In this document: one piece after another, positions 1 to 8,373 of the stretch | Layout of the letters: every line of letters begins with the position of its first letter | Numbering within the stretch: position 1 is the first letter of the stretch | Assembly: GCA_050309435.1 (NCBI GenBank) | Contig: JBNRMJ010000002.1 | Location: 1 to 64,000 of the forward strand | Direction of reading: 5' to 3' | Length of the DNA: 64,000 nt | Origin: CAYXVJ01 sp050309435 | Lineage (GTDB): Bacteria; Bacillota; Clostridia; Saccharofermentanales; Fastidiosipilaceae | Program-made: the position numbers and the translations under genes | The notes under the pieces: generated by a model | The model's database searches: none | Told to the model about the DNA's origin: nothing | Seen by the model: only the letters and a program-made list of their open reading frames with translations

Positions 1-267
1 ACGCTGTTCCCAAGTGTTAGTTTACTTAGGAGGTGGTTGATAGACACGGAGAGTGATTAGACAATCTTCTGATAATTCAATTGTCAGTAATCAGGTGGAA
101 TTCGTAGAGATTGATATTTCGTCAGCATAAATATCAAAGGGTACAGAATACTATGTCTATTGAGTGTAATATTATGATGCATAATGCAGAATATCGAATT
201 TTTGAGTTGAGATATTTTGCCTGAACTAATTCCTTACAAAACTGAACTACTTTTTAGGGGGTGTAAG
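1..267. other. AT-rich left edge without a supported gene
   Basis: No complete gene is supported. One forward frame is open from base 1 to a TAG at 58-60 and could be the last 19 codons of a gene outside the window, but the peptide is too short to identify. The stretch is clearly more AT-rich than the DNA to its right, like the recombinase gene that follows. No convincing promoter or inverted repeat was found. Confidence 0.4.
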
Positions 268-1191
268 ATGACCAGGGAAGCTGCATCTACTGAATTTTTC
301 TGCAATTATTACGCACAATGGATTAATATTTATAAGAATGGTGCGGTAAGGAAGGTTACTTTGAAAAAATACTTGATGACACATAGTTGGGTAGTCAAGC
401 TTGCTCCGAATCTCAGGACTGAAGATTTGGATCGTAACCGCTATCAGCAACTGCTAAATGACTATGCCGAATTTCATGAGAGACAAACGGTCATGGACTT
501 CCATCATCAACTTAAAGGTGCAATTCTTGATGCAGTGGACGAAGGTTTGATTACCCGGGATCCGACACGAAAGGCGATTATTAAAGGGAAGTTACCTAGA
601 GTCAAGAAGATAAAATACCTGAATCAGTTCCAGCTTCAAACCTTATTATCAAATCTGGACCTGCAGGATAAGGTTAATTGGGACTATTTCATTCTGCTGG
701 TGGCGAAGACAGGCATGCGTTTTTCTGAAGCTCTTGCATTAACGCCTTCTGATTTTGAATTCAGACAGCAATCTGTGTCTATCAGTAAGACGTGGGACTA
801 TAAAGGGAATGGAGGATTTTTGCCTACAAAGAATCGTTCTTCTGTTCGTAAAATTCAAATAGACTGGCAAACTGTTATTCAGTTTTCTGAGCTAGTGAAA
901 GGCCTTCCGGCAGATAAACCGATCTTTGCAGATGGGAAAGTATATAACTCGACCGTTAACGATGTTCTTCGGCGCTTATGCGAAAAGTGCAAAATCCCGG
1001 TTGTCTCCATCCATGGCTTAAGACATACTCATGCCTCGCTATTACTATATACCGGTGTATCGACTGCAAGTGTTGCGAGGCGCTTGGGTCATTCAAGTAT
1101 TAATACTACACAAAAGACTTATCTGCATATCATTCAGGAACTCGAAAATATGGATGTGGATCTAGTCATGCGAATGCTGGCCGGGCTTTAA
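268..1191 (+). CDS. Tyrosine recombinase / site-specific integrase
   Basis: A site-specific DNA recombinase of the phage-integrase (tyrosine recombinase) superfamily, 307 residues. The N-terminal part (about 1-105) looks like a SAM-like core-binding domain and the C-terminal part (about 115-300) is the catalytic domain. The catalytic set is complete: Arg151 in TGMRFSEAL, Lys188 in PTKN, His249 and Arg252 in HGLRHTHAS, His275 in RLGHSS and nucleophile Tyr285 in TYLHI. The start is set at ATG 268 because AGGGGG lies 6 bases upstream; an in-frame TTG at 217 has no such site. There is no AP2-type arm-binding domain, so it is shorter than Tn916-type integrases. The gene is more AT-rich than its neighbours, suggesting transfer. 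No excisionase, att site or cargo is visible. From memory, close relatives often sit beside type I restriction hsdS genes and invert them; that is inference. Confidence 0.93.
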   Translation: MTREAASTEFFCNYYAQWINIYKNGAVRKVTLKKYLMTHSWVVKLAPNLRTEDLDRNRYQQLLNDYAEFHERQTVMDFHHQLKGAILDAVDEGLITRDPTRKAIIKGKLPRVKKIKYLNQFQLQTLLSNLDLQDKVNWDYFILLVAKTGMRFSEALALTPSDFEFRQQSVSISKTWDYKGNGGFLPTKNRSSVRKIQIDWQTVIQFSELVKGLPADKPIFADGKVYNSTVNDVLRRLCEKCKIPVVSIHGLRHTHASLLLYTGVSTASVARRLGHSSINTTQKTYLHIIQELENMDVDLVMRMLAGL

Positions 1192-1342
1192 CGATTCAAG
1201 GATGAATTTTACTTTGATCTACTTGGTCAATAAATTAATCCGAATATTAGTTTCACTTATAAGTTGTGTTGTAGCTGATACCCTAGCCGGTTTTATATAG
1301 TAACATAAACACATGAATGATCTACAGAAAAGGAGCGTAGCC

Positions 1343-1879
1343 ATGAGTATTCTTGATGTAATTCATGCCAGAAGCAGCTATCGTGGAAGATTCGCTGATG
1401 AACCGGTTCCCAGAGAACATCTTCGCTTAATCATGGAAGCCGGTTTGGCTGCACCGTCAGGTTGCAACAAGCAGACCACGTCTTTGATCGCAGTCGATGA
1501 CAGCGAGTTACTTGCCTGCATGACTGCTGTTATCGATCCGCCGCTGTGGGAATTTGTACCAGCCTTGATTTGTGTCCTGACGAAACGAGTCTTTGCTTAT
1601 CGTGATAAATCCTTCTCGACACAAGATTACGCCGCAGCGATCGAAAACATGCTGTTAGCCGCTGTCGATCTGGGTTATCAGAGCTGCTGGATCGAAGGTC
1701 ATATCACGGACGACGATCAGATCGGACGCCTGCTGGCAGATATGATGGATGTGCCGGAAGACTATGAGATGGTTTGTATTTTACCCATTGGAAAAGCTCT
1801 TGAAAAAGTAAGAAAACCCAGGAAACTGCCCTTTGAAGAACGTGCCTGGTTTAACGGCTTCAGGAAAAACGAAGAGTAG
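1343..1879 (+). CDS. Nitroreductase family protein
   Basis: A putative FMN-dependent NAD(P)H oxidoreductase of the nitroreductase family, 178 residues, cytoplasmic. The N-terminus ILDVIHARSSYRG followed by FADEPVP and then GLAAPSGCNKQ matches the family's flavin-binding start (R-S-x-R ... A-P-S-G-x-N-x-Q). The end, with VCILPIGKALEKVRKPRKLP, matches the usual terminal strand and the family's R-K-P/L segment. ATG 1343 is preferred over the in-frame ATG 1313 because AAAGGAG at 1329-1335 sits 7 bases in front. The substrate cannot be told from sequence. It stands between the recombinase and a DUF1349 gene on the same strand, with no sign of a shared pathway. Confidence 0.88.
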   Translation: MSILDVIHARSSYRGRFADEPVPREHLRLIMEAGLAAPSGCNKQTTSLIAVDDSELLACMTAVIDPPLWEFVPALICVLTKRVFAYRDKSFSTQDYAAAIENMLLAAVDLGYQSCWIEGHITDDDQIGRLLADMMDVPEDYEMVCILPIGKALEKVRKPRKLPFEERAWFNGFRKNEE

Positions 1880-1956
1880 GTCCACATCAGAATATAAGTA
1901 TATACTGTAACCAGGACGAATGAGTTAGAACTGATTAGAGCATAGGAGGCAATAAG

Positions 1957-2544
1957 ATGGAATTCAAATGGATGAATGAGAGTGAAATCAGTCGAGATGG
2001 CGATCGTATCGAGATTGTCGCACCTCCCCGGTCTGATTATTTTCGCGGTAGAAATACGCAGTCCGAGGATGGTGCTTTCTCGGAAGCACCCGCGAATGCG
2101 CCCTACTATTACACGGAAGTAGAAGGCGATTTTGTCCTTAAGGCGAAGCTTACTCATGAATTCCTGGATACCTACGATGCCTGTGCTCTCATGGTCATGA
2201 AAGACCTGACCTGCTGGGCGAAAGCCTGCTTCGAGAAAACAGATTTTGACACGCATGCTGTTGTCAGCGTCGTGACGAACGAAACCTCTGATGACGCGAA
2301 CGGTTGTAATATCGAAGGTAATTCCGTCTGGATGCAGATCTGCCGGGTCAATAACGAGTTCTCGATCCTCTATTCAACAGACGGCGAAAAATTCTTTATG
2401 ATGAGATACTTTGATCTGCCGGTTGAACCTGTAGTGAAAGTCGGTCTGGTGGCACAGTCTCCCATCGGACGCGGTGGTAAGCGCATCTTCGAACATGTAT
2501 CACTTGAGAAGAAGTCCGTAGAGAATCTCAGAGCCGGGATCTAA
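1957..2544 (+). CDS. DUF1349 (concanavalin A-like fold) protein
   Basis: A 195-residue protein of the DUF1349 family, predicted to form a concanavalin A-like beta-sandwich; no enzymatic role is established for this group. Recognisable features are FKWMNES at the N-terminus, PYYYTEVEGDFVLKAKLTHE, DACALMVMKD, CWAKACFE and a late VGLVAQSP segment, the usual order of conserved strands. There is no signal peptide, so it should be cytoplasmic. AGGAGG lies upstream of the ATG. It follows the nitroreductase gene after about 77 bases and ends before a bidirectional terminator. Homologues are often found among carbohydrate genes, so sugar binding is possible but unproven here. Confidence 0.82.
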   Translation: MEFKWMNESEISRDGDRIEIVAPPRSDYFRGRNTQSEDGAFSEAPANAPYYYTEVEGDFVLKAKLTHEFLDTYDACALMVMKDLTCWAKACFEKTDFDTHAVVSVVTNETSDDANGCNIEGNSVWMQICRVNNEFSILYSTDGEKFFMMRYFDLPVEPVVKVGLVAQSPIGRGGKRIFEHVSLEKKSVENLRAGI

Positions 2545-2576
2545 GAGCAATTTTTCTAGGAAATATAGATATTGAA

Positions 2577-2606
2577 AAAGGAGGCGGTTTAGTAAGCGCC
2601 TCCTTT
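2577..2606. terminator. Bidirectional intrinsic terminator
   Basis: A perfect 10-bp stem, AAAGGAGGCG paired with CGCCTCCTTT, with a 10-base loop, lies between two convergent genes (DUF1349 on plus, FAD oxidoreductase on minus). The T-rich tail is weak on both strands. Confidence 0.7.
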
Positions 2607-2664
2607 ACTTATTGACGATTAGACTATCATGGTAAATCTCACTATATGTCTATCCTTGATGGAC

Positions 2665-4458
2665 TTAAGCCAGATCAATCGCAAATACATGAGCCATCGG
2701 AGAGCCATAGGTTTCCAGGAGTTTTACTCTCAGAGCCGAAGTCTTGAACCCAAGTTCGTGTTGTCTTTGCCGTTGATAGTTATCGTTAACGTCGATTATT
2801 GTCTGCCATTCGCCTGATTCATTTTGATACTGAATCTGATATGAACGCGTCATCGTCGTTGGAAAACCGAAGGGTTCGAAATCCAGATGTCTGTTACAGA
2901 TCGTGGCTGACCATCGAAGCTCCGGATCTCCGCTGACGGTATCGCGGTTGATATCGCTGTCGAAGACGATGCGAATACTTGTAATGGCCTTGGCTTCACT
3001 GAAGTGAAAGATGATCTCTTTTCCGGGTGTAATATAAGCACCGTTATCGTGATCCCCGATCGGACGATCGAAACCGTTTCGGATGTTTTCGATGCTTTGC
3101 CTGGCGATCGCACTCGTATCCGTCGTGCTGAGTTCGGCATCTTGCGTCAATGAATTAAGCTTTCTTCTCGTAAACGGCAAGTAGCAATCCTCGAGCATCA
3201 GATTGTTCTGCAGTGTCTCTAAGTGATCCTTATATACGCCGTGCGGAGTAGTTTCATTTAGAAAAGCCAAGGCGGCGGCCATTCCGACGGCCTGTCCCAT
3301 AATCGCACATGTAGCCATTACCCGGGTGGAGCTTAAAGCCGCATGAGTGGCACTGATATTCCTTCCGGCAAAGAACAAATTCTCGACATTATTCGAATAT
3401 AAGCATCGGTATGGAATGCCGTACGGTGTGGGAGCGGGATGGAAAACATTCGGCGGACCGTCCGCGTTGAATCCGGCAGGATCGTGATCGTCCATGGTCC
3501 AACCGCCATAAGCGACGATATCATCGAATCTGCCTTCGTTTAAGATATCATTTTCAGTGAGTACATATTGGCCTTTGTAGCGTCTGGACTCACGCTTGCC
3601 GGGTAAGAAGCCGACCCAGTCCAGTTCCCAATTATCCGCAGCATGGTCTCCGTGATTCTTAATATGATCCCAAACACCGAATGCGGTCGCGAGAAGGTCG
3701 TCACGAACAGTCTCCGTGTCGTAGAGGCTGTCTTGATCCCCGCCTAATTCAATCCACCAGTAATTGAACAACTTGTCGCTCATGTGATGCTCTCTGTGCT
3801 TGAACATCGATTCGTCGGTGAATTTCCGGGCCCATTTGGGAGGGGTGAAAGGCACGAATTTGTCCGTTTCACGTGCTTGCATCATACAAGTCATTCCCAT
3901 GGTTTTCTTGTCTGCTTTATCCGGTTGAATGGATTCACCGAACTCGGATGAAGCTTCTCGACCGACGCTATATTCGGCTCCGGTAAGCGTCGCGAGTATA
4001 CTGTCACCGGAACAATCCGAAAAGAGCTTCGCCTCTACACTATGAACCGTATAAGTCGTCAGCTGCCAGGCTTCGACTGCGACGATTCGCTTCTTGTCTT
4101 CGCTCATGGTCGCATCGTAAACGGACGTATTCAGGAGCACGGTCAGATTTCTTTCCTGCTTGACCATGCCGTACAAGACACTGTCCCAAATCGAATAATT
4201 ACGATTTGGATTCCGGTACATGTTTTCGCAGAGCATCTCTTCGTAGAGGCCGGTCTCCTGATTATTTCTGCCGTGACAACCTCGAGGCCACATACGGATT
4301 TCCGATGATGCGTTACCGCCGAGAACCGGTCGATCCTGGATCAACACCACGTTCAGTCCTTTTCTTGCTGCTTGAATCGCAGCAAACATGCCTGCCAATC
4401 CGCCGCCGATAACACAGAAATCGGTCTGATGATTGATTCTTTTATGCTTCGGATTCAT
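2665..4458 (-). CDS. FAD-dependent oxidoreductase (FAD_oxidored type) with C-terminal beta domain
   Basis: A 597-residue putative flavoprotein oxidoreductase. The N-terminus carries the dinucleotide-binding motif VIGGGLAGMFAAIQAARKG followed by LGGNASSEIRMWPRG, typical of the FAD_oxidored family found near polysaccharide-use genes in Firmicutes and Planctomycetes. The FAD-binding closing segment is near AGRNISATHAALSSTRVMAT (about residues 366-385), followed by GQAVGMAAALA. After about residue 455 the protein switches to a beta-rich region (IIFHFSEAKAITSIRIVFD ... YQIQYQNESGEW) resembling an F5/8-type or galactose-binding fold, which suggests a carbohydrate-linked substrate. No signal peptide. 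AGGAGG sits 7 bases before the ATG. The gene stands alone on the minus strand; the true substrate is unknown. Confidence 0.88.
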   Translation of the reverse strand: MNPKHKRINHQTDFCVIGGGLAGMFAAIQAARKGLNVVLIQDRPVLGGNASSEIRMWPRGCHGRNNQETGLYEEMLCENMYRNPNRNYSIWDSVLYGMVKQERNLTVLLNTSVYDATMSEDKKRIVAVEAWQLTTYTVHSVEAKLFSDCSGDSILATLTGAEYSVGREASSEFGESIQPDKADKKTMGMTCMMQARETDKFVPFTPPKWARKFTDESMFKHREHHMSDKLFNYWWIELGGDQDSLYDTETVRDDLLATAFGVWDHIKNHGDHAADNWELDWVGFLPGKRESRRYKGQYVLTENDILNEGRFDDIVAYGGWTMDDHDPAGFNADGPPNVFHPAPTPYGIPYRCLYSNNVENLFFAGRNISATHAALSSTRVMATCAIMGQAVGMAAALAFLNETTPHGVYKDHLETLQNNLMLEDCYLPFTRRKLNSLTQDAELSTTDTSAIARQSIENIRNGFDRPIGDHDNGAYITPGKEIIFHFSEAKAITSIRIVFDSDINRDTVSGDPELRWSATICNRHLDFEPFGFPTTMTRSYQIQYQNESGEWQTIIDVNDNYQRQRQHELGFKTSALRVKLLETYGSPMAHVFAIDLA

Positions 4459-4569
4459 GAGGAGACCTCCTATATATCGTATACAAGCATGATAACGTAA
4501 ATCATTCGAAAGATCTTGGGATCTTTTTGTTTCTGGATCTTGATTATATTGGCAAGTACATCAACGAGT

Positions 4570-4604
4570 ATCCGGATCAGTAATCCGGATTGAAAGAGTA
4601 TAAT
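4570..4604 (+). promoter_or_regulatory. Tandem palindrome ATCCGGAT beside a -10 box
   Basis: The 8-base palindrome ATCCGGAT occurs twice, at 4570-4577 and 4583-4590, with starts 13 bases apart. It lies just upstream of TATAAT at 4599-4604 and about 30 bases before the kinase-like gene. The -35 position has no consensus hexamer and is overlapped by the repeats, so this looks like a binding site for a regulator that activates or blocks the promoter. The protein is unknown. Confidence 0.45.
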
Positions 4605-4632
4605 TATTTACAGTAAGTGAATTTGGAGATGA

Positions 4633-5499
4633 ATGCCTATGTACGAGATGGCTTGCCTGGAACTGAAGAAAATGAATATGGAATTCGATGAGCTCAGCTT
4701 GATACAGTCAAAAGACGGTATATCTGTTTGGCGTGTCTCCTGCTCTGATGAATCGTATGTGCTGAAATGCTTCGAGAAAGAGGAGTACAAAAGAGAAATT
4801 CAAAACTACCGAATCTTATCCGAGCTTGGTATTTCGTCTTTGAAACTCTTCAATACTTCAGAGTCTTCGATCCTGATGGAAGATGTGGAACAAAGTGCCT
4901 GGAGACTGGGTGTCAAGGAGGATCTGGCCGATCCGGAAATTACCCGGCTGCTGGCCAAGTGGTATCGTCTGCTGCATGAGAGAGGTCGTAACTACTCCGG
5001 CCTCTCCGCGCTATACGACGAAACAGAGCTAATCACACATGAGAACCTGACCTTGATCCAAAATAAGACAAATACAGCCGACTATCCGCTATGGCGAGTG
5101 ATCGAAACTAATTTGGATAGTATTTTGGCTCGTATCAGGAACTTGCCTCGTACATTGGTCTTCAACGACTTTTACTATACAAACCTAATAGTAGCAAAGG
5201 ACAAGTCAAAAGCGTTTATGTTCGACTACAACCTGATGGGACAAGGCTATGTATATTCAGACCTTCGCAATGTCTGCTCATCATTAAGTCATGAAGCAGC
5301 TGATGCCTTCTTAGCTGCTTACGGGGACTTCGATCCATCCGAAATAATCATAGATCAGCTTGCTTGTGTGCTCGTCACCTTAAGTATCGCTTGCCAAAGA
5401 GAGCAGCTGCCGTGCCGGGCCGGAGAAGAAATTGACAAAATCAGAAATGGCGAACTGGAGTCTGCCCTTGAGACTCTTTTAAGCGATTTTATTCTCTAA
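4633..5499 (+). CDS. APH-like phosphotransferase family protein
   Basis: A 288-residue protein with the aminoglycoside phosphotransferase / choline kinase fold. An N-terminal lobe contains SYVLKCFEKEEYKREIQNY, with the ATP-binding Lys in YVLK and a helix Glu. The catalytic loop reads TLVFNDFYYTNLIV, where the family usually has H-x-D-x-x-x-x-N; here His is Asn but the catalytic Asp and Asn remain. The metal-binding segment is FMFDYNLMGQG. The physiological substrate (an antibiotic, amino sugar or other small hydroxyl compound) cannot be assigned. Two in-frame ATGs (4633, 4639) share one weak GGAG at 4625-4628; 4639 has the better spacing. It has its own putative promoter with tandem palindromes and no obvious partner genes. 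Confidence 0.78.
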   Translation: MPMYEMACLELKKMNMEFDELSLIQSKDGISVWRVSCSDESYVLKCFEKEEYKREIQNYRILSELGISSLKLFNTSESSILMEDVEQSAWRLGVKEDLADPEITRLLAKWYRLLHERGRNYSGLSALYDETELITHENLTLIQNKTNTADYPLWRVIETNLDSILARIRNLPRTLVFNDFYYTNLIVAKDKSKAFMFDYNLMGQGYVYSDLRNVCSSLSHEAADAFLAAYGDFDPSEIIIDQLACVLVTLSIACQREQLPCRAGEEIDKIRNGELESALETLLSDFIL

Positions 5500-5637
5500 A
5501 GTGCAGGAAAATCAGGCATTGCAACCACCGGTTGCGGCAAGTTCCAAGCCGAATTGATAGTATGTAAGCAGAGCCGTTGCTATCATGAAAGCACGAAAGA
5601 GAAGAAACTGCTTCACAAGATCGAGGAGGATCAGGTA

Positions 5638-6606
5638 ATGATTTTAGCAGATAAGATACTCAATTTAAGAAAGAGCAACGGTTGGTCCCAGGAGGAATTG
5701 GCAGAGAAGTTAAACGTCTCGAGACAATCGATTTCCAAGTGGGAGAGTGCGGCGGCGATTCCCGATATCAATCGCATCCTTGATCTGGCTAAGATTTTTG
5801 GCGTCACGACAGACTACTTATTAAAGGACGATCTGGAAGATCTGGAGTACAGCGAGAACGATGATCTAAACTCGGCTCCTCGCGTCAGTTTGTCTCAGAT
5901 GAACGAATACCTGGAAGCCAAGCGTGATCAGGGCCGGAGAATCGGATTGGGTGTACTGCTTTGCATTTTGTCGCCCTTTCCATTAATTGTGCTCCCTCAG
6001 CTGGCGGCCAGACGTATCGGTTATGGTGAAAACCTGGCTGTCGGTATCGGCCTGATGCTGCTGCTTTTGATGGTGGCGAGTGCTGTATCCATTTTCATTT
6101 TGACCGATTTCCGGATGAAGCGCTTTAAATACCTCGAAGAAGGACCCTTCGAACTCGAATACGGTCTGGAAGGTATTATTCGCGAGCGCCAGGCGGCTTA
6201 TCAAACACGCTACATGCAGCATATCGTCATTGGCGTGGTGCTCTTGATTCTTTGTGCTTTACCCTTGATATTGGCGGCGATTCTGGATGCACCGGAACCC
6301 GTGGTCGTTACGCTGGTTGGTTTTCTGCTGATTGTGGTCGCGATAGCGGTTTATCTCTTTATCACCGCGGGAACGATTCAAGGCAGTTTCGAACTTCTGC
6401 TTGGTGAAGGCGAGTACTCGACCAAAGCGCTTGAAGAAGAGGAAAAAGGCAGTAAAGTCGGAGCCGTCTACTGGCCGATTGTCACGGCGATCTATCTGGG
6501 CTGGAGCTTTATTACCTTTGACTGGCATATCACCTGGATAATCTGGCCTGTTGCGGCGGTTGCCTTTGCCGCTGTGGTGGCGATCTTTAACTGGAAGAAA
6601 GATTAA
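5638..6606 (+). CDS. XRE-family transcriptional regulator with C-terminal membrane domain
   Basis: A 322-residue membrane-anchored regulator. Residues about 1-65 form a clear Cro/C1-type helix-turn-helix (LRKSNGWSQEELAEKLNVSRQ, then KWESAAAIPDINRILDLAKIFGV). After a short linker come four to five hydrophobic segments: about 103-125, 132-160, 200-218, 222-245 and 290-318. This layout is common in Firmicutes and probably tethers DNA binding to an envelope signal; the targets are unknown. ATG 5638 is chosen because AGGAGG at 5624-5629 stands 8 bases upstream; the frame is open further back to 5554 but that extension is not protein-like. It is followed in the same direction by a small basic protein gene. 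Confidence 0.88.
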   Translation: MILADKILNLRKSNGWSQEELAEKLNVSRQSISKWESAAAIPDINRILDLAKIFGVTTDYLLKDDLEDLEYSENDDLNSAPRVSLSQMNEYLEAKRDQGRRIGLGVLLCILSPFPLIVLPQLAARRIGYGENLAVGIGLMLLLLMVASAVSIFILTDFRMKRFKYLEEGPFELEYGLEGIIRERQAAYQTRYMQHIVIGVVLLILCALPLILAAILDAPEPVVVTLVGFLLIVVAIAVYLFITAGTIQGSFELLLGEGEYSTKALEEEEKGSKVGAVYWPIVTAIYLGWSFITFDWHITWIIWPVAAVAFAAVVAIFNWKKD

Positions 6607-6681
6607 CGAACGAAGCTCCATGAACGAGAAGTTTGGCCCGGACATGCTAAAATCAAAGCATCAACTAAAAGGAGCCAGGCT

Positions 6682-6867
6682 ATGAAAGAGTTTATTCCCT
6701 ATGAGAAGCTCTCGAAGAAAAAGAAGAGGGAGCAAGACCTGAAACGTCGCGGCAGCTGGGGAGCGATCAATCCCGTTACGAAGCGCCCGCCGAACCCGAA
6801 GGCCTACAACAGAAAGAAAGCACGGATGAGGAGAGAAGATCCCGATACCGTGCTTTTTTCATGCTGA
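6682..6867 (+). CDS. Small basic conserved protein of unknown function
   Basis: A 61-residue lysine/arginine-rich protein with the core RGSWGAINPVTKRPPNPKAY. I recall similar short proteins with a G-x-W/-P-V-T-R and K-A-Y-x-R-K core in Clostridia, but no function is known to me. AAAGGAG stands in front of the ATG, supporting translation. The last codons overlap an intrinsic terminator hairpin, so transcript end and coding end are shared. The strong charge suggests RNA or DNA contact, which is inference only. Confidence 0.72.
   Translation: MKEFIPYEKLSKKKKREQDLKRRGSWGAINPVTKRPPNPKAYNRKKARMRREDPDTVLFSC
6817..6859 (+). terminator. Intrinsic terminator inside the 3' end of the small basic gene
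   Basis: AAAGCACGG (6817-6825) pairs with CCGTGCTTT (6848-6856), followed by a run of T to 6859. The hairpin lies within the last 17 codons of the preceding gene and faces the convergent lipoprotein gene. Confidence 0.75.
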
Positions 6868-6893
6868 CATTCTTTTACCTGTTTAACGTCGGA

Positions 6894-8120
6894 TCATTCG
6901 ACGGTTATATCCGTTTCCGTTGCTATTGTGGATCGATTGCCTGCAATCATGGCGAAGAGCTCTTCTCGCATAGATTCGGCCAGTTCGAGAAGGATGGCAT
7001 CCGGATAATCGACCCAGTGCAAGACACCGTCCTCAACCTTGTAAGGCTCGTCGCTGCGGTAGTAGGAACCGCTCGAAAAGTCTACGATCAAAGAGGCCTC
7101 GGCCGTGCCGTAGCCTGTCCCGTTTTGGAAAGGTATATCACGGCTGATATCGAGGCGGCCGCGAAGCAGATTATGCTCCAGCTGCAGGCGTCCCTGAATA
7201 TCGTCACGATTCGTTTCGCCCAGCTCTTTCCTCGGATTTCGAAAGTAGACAGCGGGTTCATAACTGAGTTCCGCATGCACATACTCGATTTTTTTCTCTT
7301 CCTCGTATTCCAGTGTTTCTGCGATATCCATCCGGTACAGATCATCTTTATCTGTAAGCGACGATAAATGAAGGATCATGACATCTATTGTCTGCATACG
7401 AAGTCCGGAGATTTTTTCATATAGCCAGCCTTCGATCGCGACGAAGTCCGAGATGTTATTGATGTTTGTGAAGCTAATAGATGTGATTTCTTTTCTTAGA
7501 AAATCGAAGGAGGCTGTCAGAGCACGGTGTCCCGAGGCGCCTGAAGCTCCGTTTTCCGGATTGTTATAGGGTGTGATCCCGATGAATAACTCGGCTGAGT
7601 TGAGATCCCCGGTGAAGATCAAACTGCCGCTTAATTCCGACCATGAGCCGCGAAGACGATCGAAGAGAGAGGAGTTGTGAAACTCGATTTCAGGTAAATC
7701 GATGAATCTCAAGACGGTTCGACGCTCGGGCGTCGGCATATTGTAGCGCACATGAAGGGGAAACGGATTCTCTGACCACCAGTCGAAATCACCGTTAAAG
7801 CGTACAAGAGGCTCGCTTGGCGCTGTGGTCGCCCCATGATCCGGACCCGTCGGTCCGAGGCTTGCAGAAGAGCTTGTTTCGCTATCAACCGGATGATTAT
7901 CTGTTGGCCGGAAGCCTCCCGGACCGTTTCCGTAACCGGACTCGCCGGGATTGTTTGTATAGCCCGGGCTGACGGATTCGACGGTTTCGGGTAAATTGGA
8001 TTGCTTCGTCGTCGGATCGATCTGCAGATCCTTGAAGCATGATGTCCCAAGCATCAAAGCTGCCATCAGTAAGGCTACTCTGCTTATATAGAAACTTCGC
8101 TTAGCAAAAACCTTCAACAT
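6894..8120 (-). CDS. Lipoprotein of unknown function
   Basis: A 408-residue predicted lipoprotein. The start chosen gives a signal peptide with hydrophobic core ISRVALLMAALML and lipobox LGTSC, with the lipidated Cys at residue 28; GGAG precedes this ATG by 7 bases. A longer in-frame ATG at 8201 would bury the signal peptide. Residues about 30-105 are a Ser/Gly/Pro/Thr-rich linker, followed by a folded region of about 300 residues with alternating beta strands (GSLIFTGDLNSAELFIGITP, ASLIVDFSSG). I do not recognise the folded domain. It is alone on the minus strand, divergent from the GntR/LacI regulator, and is probably held on the outer face of the membrane. Confidence 0.75.
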   Translation of the reverse strand: MLKVFAKRSFYISRVALLMAALMLGTSCFKDLQIDPTTKQSNLPETVESVSPGYTNNPGESGYGNGPGGFRPTDNHPVDSETSSSASLGPTGPDHGATTAPSEPLVRFNGDFDWWSENPFPLHVRYNMPTPERRTVLRFIDLPEIEFHNSSLFDRLRGSWSELSGSLIFTGDLNSAELFIGITPYNNPENGASGASGHRALTASFDFLRKEITSISFTNINNISDFVAIEGWLYEKISGLRMQTIDVMILHLSSLTDKDDLYRMDIAETLEYEEEKKIEYVHAELSYEPAVYFRNPRKELGETNRDDIQGRLQLEHNLLRGRLDISRDIPFQNGTGYGTAEASLIVDFSSGSYYRSDEPYKVEDGVLHWVDYPDAILLELAESMREELFAMIAGNRSTIATETDITVE

Positions 8121-8268
8121 AATTCTTCTCCGTCGCTTGCTTCCCGCGTGCCTGAATAGATGGATGTGATGACTGTCCTTCGGGTTTATTCTTATCCTCA
8201 CTATAAGCGATTGATGTGGATAAAGCGAATTTTTTACAGAGAAAGGCTTGAAAAATCAATCGGAGTAA

Positions 8269-8296
8269 GTTGATATAAACTTGATATGTTGATATA
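8269..8296 (+). promoter_or_regulatory. Repeated operator half-sites upstream of the GntR/LacI regulator
   Basis: Three near-identical 9-mers in direct orientation: GTTGATATA (8269-8277), CTTGATATG (8280-8288) and GTTGATATA (8288-8296). They cover the -35 hexamer of the regulator promoter. The same half-site, arranged as a perfect palindrome, recurs at 9493-9506 before the activase gene, so both are likely bound by the regulator itself. Confidence 0.6.
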
Positions 8297-8316
8297 GCAA
8301 GAACCGGCGCTATAAT
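8289..8316 (+). promoter_or_regulatory. SigmaA-type promoter of the GntR/LacI regulator
   Basis: TTGATA (8289-8294) and TATAAT (8311-8316) are separated by 16 bases, about 60 bases before the start codon. The -35 box is inside the repeated operator half-sites, which points to autoregulation. Confidence 0.65.
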
Positions 8317-8373
8317 GAAGGCAAAGGGATCGACCAAGGATGTTTCGGCCAAACAGAGCCGGCGGAGGTATCT

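Noticed and set aside
5515..5540. Short inverted repeat GCAACC/GGTTGC between the kinase-like and XRE genes as a terminator
   Set aside because: A 6-bp stem with a 3-base loop and no T run is too weak to call.
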